Source of the DNA: Macrotrachela quadricornifera
Taxonomy: Eukaryota; Rotifera; Eurotatoria; Philodinida; Philodinidae
Length of the DNA: 64,000 nucleotides
Direction of reading: 5' to 3'
Assembly: GCA_022393335.1 (NCBI GenBank)
Contig: JAJEKB010020600.1
Location: forward strand, 640,115 to 704,114
Below, piece after piece: positions 1 to 11,778 of the stretch; position 1 is the first letter of the stretch, and each line of letters starts with the position of its first letter. A program made the translations under genes and the position numbers. The notes beneath the pieces were generated by a model, which was not told the DNA's origin, did not search any database, and saw only the letters and a list, made by a program, of their open reading frames with translations.

Positions 1-299
1 TAATCCAAAGATGTAACAATTAATTGAATTTTTTCGCTAGTTCGTACTCCGTGTATGTAATGTTGTAATAAAAATCCTGAAGGATATGTGAGTGAATCAT
101 CTCAAACAAATACATGTAACTGTATTTTCTCTCTAGGAACGTTTTTTTTCCTTACAACCGTTTTGGAATAGAATTTTAAAAGTATTTAATTTTATCAAAA
201 AAATATTTTTTTGATTGAGAAAAAATTAGTTGTTGGTGCATAGTTTTAAAAATTGTTCTCAATGAATACAATGATCAAATTGTTGAATATCTGAAAAAG
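1..299. other. AT-rich DNA, no gene seen
   Basis: No reading frame, RNA gene or clear repeat end could be recognised here. The sequence is AT-rich with homopolymer runs. Confidence 0.5.
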
Positions 300-342
300 T
301 AATCATTGATAGTTTTCTCAACGTTCTTCGGCTTGTTCAAAC

Positions 343-1980
343 GTAACGCTGTTACGTTTTTGACAAACCTTTTTCTAATGATCTCGAGCGTTTTAAGAGC
401 CAAAAGGTTCGTTCAAACGTCAATCGATGCAGCTCGTCATTCGCTATTTACGGCATAAAAATGGGAAATTACAGTTGAAGAATCAAAGTTTTAAGAGGGA
501 TTTACTATCGCGTAACGCTGTTACAAAAAGAGGCCCTAAGCTTGGAGTGTTCTCACATCATCTGTAATTCCCTGCGAAAGCTGCTACGCAAATGGGGTCA
601 TCGCAGAGTATATTTTGTAGAGCATTAAACGAGCTTCTTAACGATGAAAAAAATTTTCTTCTAATTGTTTTCAATCTCGTAAAAAAATCAAAAAACAAAC
701 GTAATGCTGTCACGTTTTTCGTAACGCTGTTACGCTTTTTTTTCGTAAATCATGATATTCTTTTCAGTTAGAGTAAACTCTATCCGAATCGGTTGTTATA
801 ATGTTCTAACAGATGTTCCTATTCATTTTCAACGCCAAAGATCACGTTGGCGTGTACAGGAACCTATTAGCTGTTAGTCAAGTTTCTAAAGGAGTTGGCG
901 CCTTTTCCATGAATTATACCCCATCATCCTCCCCTCCCTCATCGAATTTTATTTTCGTTTAATTATTTTTTGATTGAGAATCGTGCAAAGATATTAGATC
1001 ACATAATGAGACGTTGAAATTTTTTGATATTAGTAAAAATAATTAATACTTTATAGGGAAGGGGAGTGATTTGCATAGGAAATACCAAAAAATAGATGGT
1101 ATTTCGAGATTTTGATTATCAAAAGTCGATTTTTATGAAAAATAAATGTCATATTCGGAATCAGCATGAAAAAATACACCAGAAACTCTAATTTTCATCG
1201 TAAAATTTTTCCGTCAAAATTTTGACACGTAGGGGGGACGGGTTAAAGTTTTACGAATAACAAGGCTGAAGGGAATAGGGATCAAAGTTTTGACGGAAAA
1301 CTTTTACGATGAAAATTAGAGTTTCTAGTGTATTTTTTCATGCTGATTCCGAATATGACATTTATTTTTCATAAAAATCGACTTTTGCTAATCAAAATCT
1401 TGAAATACCGTCTATTTTTGGGTATTTCTATGAAAGTGACTCCTCTTCCCTATGAAGTATTGACTATTTTTACTAATATCAAAAAAGTTCAACGTCTCAT
1501 TTAGTGATCTAATATCTTCGCACGATCCTCAATCAAAAACTAACTAAACGAAAAAGACTCATCAGGGAGTATAGGCGCCAACTCCTTTCATTCTGATTTG
1601 TATATATACGAACTCCTATAGTTAACGTTTATGATAACCAGAACATTAAGAAAGAAATAAAAACTGGATTTGTTCGAGAGATTTGCCGCTAGACAAGTAA
1701 CGCAAAAACTGCAAATCATATTAAGACTCCATATTGTTACCATCTGACACTTGCAATATTGAAATTCATGCTGAACCACATGAGTTCCACATAGTACCGA
1801 TAATAAAGTTTTCGTAACAGCGTTACATTTATCTATTTTAATATGAAATATTTTTGAGAAACAAATTAGTACATTAGAACCGCCGCGAAAAGTTAGTGAT
1901 AGCTCACTAGTTTGTTTAGGAATATCCTCAAAGTGGGTTGTTAAAATTTTAAAATATAGCCTTTTTCGCAACGCTGTTAT
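343..1980. repeat. Cluster of six copies of a 13-bp palindromic motif
   Basis: The word GTAACGCTGTTAC, or a variant, occurs at 343-355, 512-524, 701-713 (two changes), 721-733, 1814-1826 (inverted) and 1968-1980 (two changes). The outer five bases on each side form a perfect palindrome (GTAAC/GTTAC). The copies lie on both sides of the foldback at 888-1588. They could be subterminal protein-binding repeats of a non-autonomous transposon; that role is inferred. No coding sequence was found between them. Confidence 0.7.
888..1588. mobile_element. Foldback/MITE-like inverted repeat element, about 0.7 kb
   Basis: The ends are exact inverted copies: AAAGGAGTTGGCGCC at 888-902 and its reverse complement at 1574-1588. 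The inverted similarity continues with scattered mismatches through almost the whole element: arms about 888-1225 and 1265-1588, with a short GC-richer centre near 1230-1265. No reading frame encodes a recognisable transposase, so this is a non-autonomous foldback. No clear target-site duplication is visible. Confidence 0.8.
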
Positions 1981-1989
1981 GGAACCATT

Positions 1990-4690
1990 AATCAAGTATT
2001 ATTTCAGTAATATCTCAGAAAGAGTACGGGAGAGAAAGTTCATTGTTTTACCAAAAGATAGAGTGTAATTGATAGTACTAAAATATATTTGATGGCCGAA
2101 GTTCATAGTCAGATATTGCGATGTATGACTAATTTCGAAATAGTACAGGAAAAATTGTTATAGATAATACTACAAGTAGTGTTCGAAGTGTACATTTAAA
2201 ACGACTCACAAAAATAATTTTTTGAATAATAAAATACATTTTCTAACACTTTCGAATATTCTCTACAACGTGGTATATATATTTCCCTCGCGTTCTGAAA
2301 CAAACATTTAATGTCCGAAGTGTCGCGTTACGTGGACAAGCGCATCTATTAAGACAAAATTTTAAATAAAATTTTGACATCTTTTTTCTCAAACAAATAA
2401 ATGATGTGTATTATTCATATATTAAAAGTCGTCTGTTATTAAATAACATTAAATTCATAAAAAAATTAATTAGTTTAATGTCAAAATCATACCTCATACG
2501 GAACAATTGTCTATCAAATTTATCAATTCAGCTGTCTAAAACACACGATTGATATATATTTAGATTTTACAAGTTTAGCTAAAGCGACAATCCGAGAGTT
2601 GAATTCGATATTTAGCCTGAAATATCTTTAAATATTTCACTAGTAGATTGAAAGAATGAAAGTTAGTATTTGAACGTTTTGATTATTTTATGCAGACACA
2701 AATATATTATCAAAGAGAAGTTTTACATAATGATAAAATAGAAGGAGATCATCATAATCATAATTCTATAGAATATTTTCTTTTATTTATTGTTCGTTAT
2801 ATTCGATACTAAAAAAAATAAGTTGAATTCATATTTTTAGTTAATATCTCTTAATGAAAACAACATGGTTTATACATTAGACAATATAGCTCTCTTTAAT
2901 AGGAACAAATCAAAAGATAAAATGAGAATATCTATAGACCTAACATTGTCTTTAAAAACATTGCTACTGAAACGGTATTATGAAATATATTTATTGAACA
3001 TACTTTTCCAAAGTACTTCAGAAAAGGTGAGAAAAATGTTTTTATTAGAAATAATGAAGGATTTAATAGAAATAGAAAAGCTATTTTGATACAAATAATA
3101 ATTATCTATGAAAAACAAAAAAATATCTCACGATTATGTAAACTTCTCATTAGAAATGAGAACAATTTTTCTCCGATAGGAAACTATGTTGAATATTATT
3201 AAAAAATATGACTAAAAAGCCATTCAGTTTTTGTAAGTTAGTATCGAATGAGGTAGACATAATGATCGCGTTCTGTGTATTTCTATTCAGAAACAAATTC
3301 TATCAAAAAATGCGGTGTGAAAAGTTCTACAATTTACATAGTAAAGATTATTGTTGTTATTTTCAGTAAAAAAAAGCAAAAGTTTCTGCAACCAATTTTC
3401 GCAAGGTTGAAATTTGGTCACTAGAAGTTTGAACCATTTTGAAAATAAAAAGTGCAACTAAAAGAAAAGTGATGTTGTGTCAGTTGTAAAACTTTTCATG
3501 TTACATCTTATGACATATTTTGTTTTTTAATACGATATAATAATTGATAAAAAACTGAAACGCAAAAAATGGGCGTTTCAAATATCTCATCCATTCATTT
3601 TTCAGAAACAAAAATGAATGTAAGAAACACCTTTCTTTATTGACTTACTTATGTCTTGAGCTAAAGAAAAATTACCGCGAACTTCTTCTCCATATATTAC
3701 ATACTGAAAGAGAAAACTAGCTTATTTTTCTATGATAAAAACTTCACTTCAATCTTTTCTTTAAAAAATTAGACTTTTTTAAAAGAAAAAGAATCTTCAC
3801 TATTAATATAAGGCATAGTAATATTCGCAGCGACTTTAGTCTTCTGATTATTTTCATAAACAATTTTCAAACTGATATTATTGTATTATTTGATAATTGT
3901 ATTTTTTAAGTTATACATAAATAAACAAAGCTTCAATGAAACAGGAGAGATGTTTGAAACTAAATTATTTTCTGTTTATATACAAGATTACATTCCACAA
4001 AAAAATTTAAGTAAAACGAAAGTCATTGAGAATATTTTTAGTCTATCACAATCGTCTATTATGACTATTCAGTGTCAGTCATAACTCTATTGTCAATCGA
4101 AATTTTTGCTCATCACGTTATATACAAACTACAGTTTTCAAAAGCAATTAAATCCATGCTTTCATATATCTCTTAACTACTACTGCGACGATATGAGATA
4201 CTATCTTTACTATACAACTTCTTGAAATATAACTTGTCGGAATTTTACGAAAAGATTATCTTAGATCTCGATCATCTATAATTAGCTCGACTGATTAAGA
4301 GTACTTCTCACCAAATCATTGTAAGACTCAATGCAGTAATTTTGATTTTCTGAAATTTTGATAAAATGCAGACGTCTGATGGTCAATTTAATATTTCGGA
4401 ATCATCTCATACTGTAACTTTTTCTCAAAAGTCACGATTTTAACCATCAACGATTCACCTTTAGTAGTTTAATATAACTAGATTATATTCGAAATCTCAT
4501 TTATCACAATTTAGTAGAGTTTTTTCAAAAATTTTTACTATCGAGAGAGTAAAAATCAGGATTATAATAAGAAAGATAAACGTATTCTCTCAAAAAATAT
4601 ATTTATAGAAATATATTTTTCAATGATTTTAAGTTATAAATAATATACAAGAAGGTATTAATGATTATAGTTGAAAAAAAACTAGTTTAT
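1990..4690. other. AT-rich intergenic DNA with MITE-like fragments
   Basis: No convincing gene. Open frames near 2865-3089 and 3881-4084 are short, of low complexity and match no family I know. Around 3480-3540 there is a stretch similar to the inner arm of the MITE at 42085-42465 (both contain a TTTTCATG...GCATCTTATG-like core), so it is probably a decayed relative. The rest is unremarkable AT-rich sequence. Confidence 0.5.
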
Positions 4691-4697
4691 TTTTAAC

Positions 4698-5190
4698 CTT
4701 ACGAGGGAACCTCACCAACTGTTCAATCGCTTTTTTAATAAAAANNNNNNNNNNNNNNNNNNNNNNNNNNNNNNNNNNNNNNNNNNNNNNNNNNNNNNNN
4801 NNNNNNNNNNNNNNNNNNNNNNNNNNNNNNNNNNNNNNNNNNNNNNNNNNNNNNNNNNNNNNNNNNNNNNNNNNNNNNNNNNNNNNNNNNNNNNNNNNNN
4901 NNNNNNNNNNNNNNNNNNNNNNNNNNNNNNNNNNNNNNNNNNNNNNNNNNNNNNNNNNNNNNNNNNNNNNNNNNNNNNNNNNNNNNNNNNNNNNNNNNNN
5001 NNNNNNNNNNNNNNNNNNNNNNNNNNNNNNNNNNNNNNNNNNNNNNNNNNNNNNNNNNNNNNNNNNNNNNNNNNNNNNNNNNNNNNNNNNNNNNNNNNNN
5101 NNNNNNNNNNNNNNNNNNNNNNNNNNNNNNNNNNNNNNNNNNNNTTTTATTAAAAAAGCGATTGAACAGTTGGTGAGGTTCCCTCGTTAG
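4698..5190. mobile_element. Inverted-repeat element whose interior is the assembly gap
   Basis: The 46 bp before the gap (about 4699-4744) are repeated as a reverse complement immediately after it (5145-5190). The outer end reads CTTACGAGGGAACCTCACC on the left and CTAACGAGGGAACCTCACC on the right. The gap therefore lies inside one transposon-like inverted repeat. The GAGGGAAC terminus is shared with the pogo-like element at 27731-30648 and with fragments at 16085 and 55949. What the interior encodes cannot be known from this sequence. Confidence 0.8.
4745..5144. other. Assembly gap (400 N)
   Basis: Exactly 400 unknown bases, so probably a placeholder length. The gap is bracketed by inverted repeats, which would make assembly difficult. 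Confidence 1.
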
Positions 5191-5488
5191 ATTAGTCATA
5201 AAATCTTTATCTCCATCCTTAGTATGGTTTTTTACGTGTTCGATTTTTTGAATTTTATTTATGAAAAATAATGAATTTTATTTTAACATACATAATAATG
5301 AATCTGAACTATTTTTTAAACTTTCTTTAAATATATCTAAGGATAATAATATTATCTAATTATTGGTCTGGATATTAATTGACTAATGGCTGAAATAGGA
5401 TTGAAAGTTATTGAAATATTCTTGAAAAAATCCAAATATGATTTTATATTTTAATTATTAATCAAATAATAAGAAAAGATTGACTTAC

Positions 5489-6229
5489 TTTTGATGGAGG
5501 TTCAAGAAGTGCATATGGTGATTCAATTTGTTTAAGTTGTATCATATGAAGATCATCTGGTTGATTAAGACAAGAAATTACTTGAAATTGTCGTCCAGAT
5601 GGAAGAAGAATTTCATCTTCATTTTGATAAACCGAATGATTCTGCATATCTTTTCCACTTATACATCCGATAGTAAGAAGAGTTCTTGTTCCTGTTGTAC
5701 CCAAAAATTGTTCATGTTTCAATACCTTCATGTTTGATGTACGTGAACTAAACCCCCAACAAATAATTTCTTCTCCTATAGTATAATCTTTTGTCAAATC
5801 ACGTTTAATACCACGATAAACAAAACGATTTCATGATGGTAGACGTGCAAAAGCAGTTAAAATGAGTTTTAGAAATAAAAACCATGGAATTAATTTTTTT
5901 CGATTTTCAGAACGAAAAGTTGCATTAAATACACAATAAAGACATTCTTCTTGTGGTTCCTATTCCATTGAATAAGGCATTATTGAAGCTGATTCATCTA
6001 TCGAAAGATTATCAGCTGGAGGATTTTTACATTTCTTTTTAGCAATATATACCATTCGTTTAGCATCGGGTACAACTGAAACTATTGGTTCAACAGCTTC
6101 TTCGATTGTGACAAGTGGTTTTCTTTCATAATCTTGAATTGACATTAACATTCGACGAGATTCATTAACAAAATCTAAAATTCGTTGATTATCTTGTAAA
6201 TCATCATTATCAATATAATTTGAAGCCAT
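5489..6229 (-). pseudogene. ADP-ribosyltransferase (R-S-E class) gene with two premature stops
   Basis: One continuous minus-strand frame of 247 codons runs from an ATG at 6229 to a GTAAGT donor that starts at 5488. It resembles the NAD:arginine ADP-ribosyltransferase fold, which transfers ADP-ribose from NAD to protein arginines. The landmarks are in order: a VYRGI motif with the R near residue 139, a GFSSRTS segment near 160-165, and EDEILLP with the catalytic E near 206. Two in-frame stops interrupt it, TAG at 5962-5960 (codon 90) and TGA at 5833-5831 (codon 133), with readable family sequence on both sides. The last exon would lie past 5488, toward the gap, and was not found. The N-terminal 90 residues are a poorly conserved leader. 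Family assignment is fairly sure; the gene is inferred to be dead unless the stops are assembly errors. Confidence 0.75.
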
Positions 6230-7254
6230 TTATTAATATCGAAATTGAAATTGATTATATTAAACATTAACTTTTGTCTAAATTATAATTTAAGCAAAGA
6301 CTTTAATATCCAAATTTTCAAAGAGAAATCAAAGATGAATTGTTATATGAAATATAATTTATAGGTTATATAAAAATTTTCTATTATTGAGGTAAAAAAT
6401 AAAATGTTGCTTCAATTAACGTTTATAATTCAGCTAAGGTGTTTTCTATAAGTATGAGTAGATGTCTAATCTGGATAGTGAAATATGGTAAAATTTTTCA
6501 AATGTCATCTATAAGTATAGCAGGAAAACAAAAATATATCCTAGATGAACATGTATCAATGAGATTAAAAGGTATCTTACTGATTGTAGAAGACATTATA
6601 TAATTCTTTGGCAAGCTTTAAGAATACTGATACATGGAAGTGTCATTTAAGATAAAAATAAGCTTTGTGAAAAAGTATTTGATATATGATCCATTAAAAT
6701 GCCGAATCTTGTAGAGAGGGTGCATAAGTGTTGGATGAATGCAATTTTATTATCCAAAATATCCACAGACTGCAGTGGGAGCACGTACGAGTAACTTCAA
6801 GTTTTTTACTGATACAATTTACAGTAATTTTACTTTTTCTACATCTAAATGTTGCAATTTAATTTCGAAAATACTGTATTTTCTATATCGATAACATATT
6901 AATAATCAGTCTCTACTAGATGTATAGACCTTACAAATCATTTACTATACAATTTCAGTGCTAAATGAACTCAGAATTACTACAAAAGGTTGGCATTTAT
7001 TATTTATTAAAAACATGTATTTATTCAATGCCTAAAGTGTTTTATCTACTCTACAGTTGATTTATAAAAAAAAAGATCTGTTAGGCAGGCAAAAGTACTT
7101 TTATACAGATGAATATTTAAGGTGAGAATGTCTTTTTTGTTGCGCACTTCATCAAAAGTTTCTAATTCTCGACTACTACGATACAATCATTATTTTTAAA
7201 TACAATAATAAACTTCGATAAAACTTATGTTTTGCTCTCCTAACGTGATTTGAC
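6230..7254. other. Intergenic, no feature recognised
   Basis: AT-rich DNA upstream of the ADP-ribosyltransferase pseudogene. No open frame or RNA gene could be supported. Confidence 0.5.
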
Positions 7255-7742
7255 AAAGGTTTTCATTTTATTTACACCATTTTGGTGTCGTTAGTTATAC
7301 ATCATCTATTGTTTTTCGTTAACTTGAGTTTTTGAAAGCTATTAGCAACTAAATACGCACGTACAAAAAACTGTATAATATCAGCATGAACGATCATTTT
7401 GTATAAAAGGTAATCGTTGCGTTTTCTGTTAAGATTTTCTAAAGTAAAGCGTAATAAACAGCTCACAATTGCTTATTCATGGCTCGAGCAAATCTTACAT
7501 TCGATTGGTTAAAGGCTTTTTCAGATGAAGTCTTTTACCGCAGGAAGATAAACTCGAAATTTGCTCTTGGAAAATATGTATAGCTTTTCAAAAAGCGACT
7601 GAATTTCAACAATCTTATTAAAAAAATTTCAAAGCTATTATCTTATTTTTCGAAAGGAGAGTACGCTAAAAATAGCGTTTTGATAGAATATAGACTATTA
7701 GAAGCTATTAAATAAAATAAATCAGTTTTGAACCGTATTCCA
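7255..7742 (+). repeat. Dispersed repeat, copy 1 (partner at 21355-21820)
   Basis: The segment is clearly related in direct orientation to 21355-21820. Shared words include AAACAGCTCACAATTGCT and GAGTACGCTAAAAATAGCG. A TATAAAAGG-like box lies near 7403 and an ATGGCT start lies about 80 bp further on in both copies. The short frames after the ATG differ and end early: 34 codons here, 72 in the other copy. It may be the end of an unidentified retroelement or a duplicated 5' gene fragment. Confidence 0.6.
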
Positions 7743-9500
7743 AAAAGTTTCCGGGCACACCCTTCTCGTGAAGTAATTTTATACTTTTATAAACAATATA
7801 TAGAAGATTACCATCACAAAAATCCAATTTGGAATCAGCATAACAAGTTAAACTAGTCCATAGATAATTTATCAATTTTTTCGATCTCTTTTTTTTATCG
7901 TAAAAATTCTTCCGGATCTTTCCTCAGCAACCACTGAAGGATGATCTTATTGAAAATTCTGCGCTTATTGTCAGGATATTTGCTATTCTGCCATCTCATA
8001 ACTTCAAAGAATTTTCTAAAAAATATTCTTAATTATATATAACAAAAAAAAGTATTTGATGAAACAAAAAATAAATAACTTTTCTTTTCTCATTTCGTAA
8101 AATAATCTTCCATATGAGTTCTGTGTTTGATTTATATAACAAGACTAAATAATAAAGATATGATACATACCATTAGTATATTTTTATTGATCGTTATTCG
8201 TCTAATTTATATATATATTCTCAACGACAAAAACAAAGACATTGAAAATATTTAGTTTATATAGAAAAAGAAAGTCATATTTATTTCAATTTGATGAATT
8301 TGTCAATGTCTCGAAATCCCTACGTCATTATATGAAAAAACGCTTGAGAAAATTTATTTGATTAAAAATTGTTTATCTATTCTTAGAATTTTTTAATTAT
8401 TCAATATTTTCATGTCTTTTGTTTGTGTAAAATATTATTATTTATCAGAAATCCTAATGTTTCCATCTCGAAAAAATCTTATAATATATTTATTTCATTA
8501 AAAAATTCTTTTTGGCATTAATTCAATATTTCATTTTGGATGATGTTTTATCTTCTATTGTATCCAGTTTGTAAAAAAATTATCATTACTGAATAAAGAA
8601 TTATTTTAATTAAGTAACAAAATGAAAGGAAAATTTCATTTTGAGAGTAATAAAAGAAATTGATCGAGTAGAAAAAACACATATTTATCAATATGAATTA
8701 ATTGTTTTTCATTATGAAAAAAGTCAATGATAAAGTGTAACAAAATTATTTCTAAAAATATTTCAATCTATATAATTTTGTATTCTTAGTCGTAATATAA
8801 AATGCTAATGTAAGTAGTAAAAATATTTCTTCTAAAAAGAGTATTCCCTATTTTCTGATCCCTCATGTAACCTTATTTTTTTATATATTGGTTGAATCAA
8901 AAGAATTGATATTTGTATTATGTATAGTATTAGCCTATCGCTACTTGATACTAAACTTTGAGCTTTCTATATATTATCATTATCAGTTCAGATGCATCAC
9001 AAAAATAAACGCCAACGAAAAATTCGAGATATTTTTCATGTATGACTGTAACGTTATATAATAAAAGTTAGCTTTTCCAGTTTAAAATATTAATATCAAT
9101 AAAAATAGTATTATTTTATGGTTCTACGTGTTATGTTCATACAATTTATTGTTTATATATTTTTCATTTATCACGATCTGATAGATACCAAAACACAATA
9201 ATATACTTAGCTTAGAAGAATTGTTTCTTCGTCATGAATAGAGAATTAAATGAAGACAGTTCATTTTATTTACAATTATAGTACTGCTAAATGAAAAAGC
9301 TAGATCACTTTTGTATTATTTATACTTTTGTAACTGAACTAAGTAGAAGATTAAAATGGTGAATAAATATATTGTCATTGACATTATTTTTATTTTTAAA
9401 AATTTTAATATGTAATGATTTTTTTCGATTTCTCATTGTTTTTTTTGGGTGATGTATCTAAACTAATGATGATAATATATAAAAAGTTCAAATTTTAGGA
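7743..9500. other. AT-rich intergenic DNA
   Basis: No gene, RNA or repeat end could be supported. Confidence 0.5.
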
Positions 9501-9502
9501 TA

Positions 9503-9773
9503 AAGCCCAACCTGACTGTCGATGGGTATTTCGATGCCTCATATTATATTTTCGATGCTCATCGAACGTTCAAATCGACTGTTCGGAGTGACATTTTCCG
9601 ATGGGTCGACTATTCGGTGGTGGGTCATTTCGATAGCTCATTTTAATTCTTTCTTGAAAATCTCGGAATTTTTTTCGATGGGCATCGGAGAACCCATCGA
9701 AACGTTCTTCGGAGGCTCGGAAAAAAGTTAGAAAGAAAAACTTTCGGCATATGTACGGCTATGTGTTGAGCCC
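9503..9773. mobile_element. Probable MITE with internal TCGATGGG repeats
   Basis: This is a GC- and CpG-rich island in AT-rich DNA. The left end, AAGCCCAACCTGACTG after a TA, resembles the reverse complement of the right end, which runs GTTGAGCCCT into CGATGCC. Motifs of the type TCGATGGG/CATCGA recur at least five times inside. No transposase is encoded; the open frame inside reads through the repeats. Confidence 0.45.
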
Positions 9774-9799
9774 TCGATGCCTATCGAACATATATTCAG

Positions 9800-11060
9800 A
9801 ATAGGAGGAGAATTAGATTCGAACATATGTACTTATAATAAGGAACCATGTATCGACGAGTTGATCTAAACATATTTTGATCTTCTAAGTATAGAAATAT
9901 GTTTTATCAATATATCCACTACGCAATATTTCGTTTTTTTCTTTATGTTTTGAGTCTTGCCTTTTATGAATATAACTTCTTTCTTATTTTCTCATTTAGT
10001 CAGACAACAATCATTATTTTCTAGAATATTTTTTTCAACTCAACATTTTATAATTTAACATTAATAAAATATTGCGAAATCAAACCGAGAAAGAGAAATA
10101 AAGAATAGATATCCATACAATAATAATGATACGAATTGATTGATAACGAGAAAAATTAAGTTTAATTAATATAGATCAGTCTATAATCAATAATCATAGA
10201 ATTCGCTGAGAACTCTATTTTTCTGGAAGCCATATAACACAATCTTTCTTTGGATCGATCGATCATTGATAATAGCGAATATTAATCGACTTCCAAGCTA
10301 TTGATATCTCGAATGGAAGCGAATTCTAAGAGAGTAATGTAAAAAAGTTCAAAGATTTTCAATACATTTGATTAGACTTCTTTCGTACATAGCTTGAAAT
10401 TTATGAGAGAATCAGGTGTAGATCTGACTATGAGATTATCAGCAATCGTATCCAAGCATCAACGATTTTCCTAACGACATCTTTATAACTGGTCTTTGAC
10501 AATTTTAATAAGCTTCTACTGCACACAAAGAAACGAGTGATCGAATAGTGCACTTAGATGTGTTTCTTTCACCGAGTACTCGCTATTTCGATAGAATCAG
10601 AGTGCTCGAAAGAAAGCCAGATGAGTGAAAAGAAGAGAAAACTTTTCAATTCTTTCAATATATTCTCACGCTTGCTGAAATTCGAGCGCTCGTAGAAAAT
10701 CGATTGGTCGAATAGCCAAGATTGAGGGGAACGAAAGTGTAGATGACCAACGATTAGATTTTTCGTGGAGTGCGCATTATAACAGAACAAAAAAAAATTG
10801 ATCGAAATGATTCTCGAGCACTCGTCGTGCCAATCGAAGGCCTTTTTAGATTTACTTGGGAGTAGAACTAGACTAATAGTATACATACTACAAATATCAA
10901 TTAACTCTTTTGTTTCAACCATTCTATAAAAAAAAATAAGATTGTACAAGAAATCAGAACTTAATTGATAAACATTCATATTACACGTACGTGTATAAGT
11001 CATACAATACGGACGTCAATATGAAAGCAATTAAGCATATAAGAAACATATATAGGCTAT
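9800..11060. other. Intergenic, no gene supported
   Basis: A 144-codon open frame on the minus strand (11003-10569) has no family resemblance and biased composition, and is probably chance. Short TCGAT/ATCGA-rich stretches occur near 10250-10300. Confidence 0.4.
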
Positions 11061-11590
11061 TTTCATTTTTTTTTCATTCATATATGACATATGAATGAAA
11101 ATGAATGACGAACATGACCGATAAAGTCAGCCGCTTTGTCAATAAATAATATCATATATAAGAGACTAAAATTTATCATTTATTTCATTAAATGAAGTAA
11201 GTCTCTCAATAATAAGTTAGATAGGGTCCTTAAAATTTTTTTTCGTTTTTCATCAACTGAGTAATTTTCTTTTATATTTAACTTATTATTGATTATGAAT
11301 TAAATGACTCTTTCTGTTCCAAATTTAACAGTCATTTAATTGATAATCAATAATAAATTGAATATGGAAGAAAATTATTCAATTGAATGAAAAACATCCA
11401 AAAATTAAGCATTTACATGTCTTTTTTTTCTCGGAAATAAATATACTACTGTTACATTGGAACAGAAAGAGTAGTATATTTATTTCCACCCCAAAATTTT
11501 TCCCAAGGGTGAGTGCTGTCCGTTTATTCTAACTACTTTTCTTTTAGCGTTGAATTAATGTATGTTTTCTACATTAATTCAACCCAGAGA
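11060..11590. repeat. Series of hairpins, two with complementary loops
   Basis: Several inverted repeats follow one another: about 11067-11097; a long imperfect stem about 11234-11415 closing on a 20-nt loop (11310-11329); a perfect 18-bp stem 11433-11450/11470-11487 with a 19-nt loop; and a perfect 14-bp stem 11549-11562/11570-11583. The loop of the long hairpin contains CTTTCTGTTCCAA and the loop of the 18-bp hairpin contains its exact complement; the pairing extends to 16 bp (11307-11322 with 11457-11472). No coding sequence lies here. Confidence 0.8.
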
Positions 11591-11778
11591 GATCCTCATG
11601 TGTGGGACAAAGACACCGGAAAGACCTTTTATGTACGTACATTGTCTTGCCGCTCGTGCATGTTAATATAAATATATATCAATTCATTTATTTCTTTTCA
11701 ATCAAAATTACACAGCAATCAAAATAGAATAATCAATAGCTGAAAATAAATAAAATTTTACAGTTCATCCCATTAATT

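Noticed and set aside
10569..11003. 144-codon minus-strand open frame
   Set aside because: No ATG-supported domain, no splice context and no recognisable family; probably chance.
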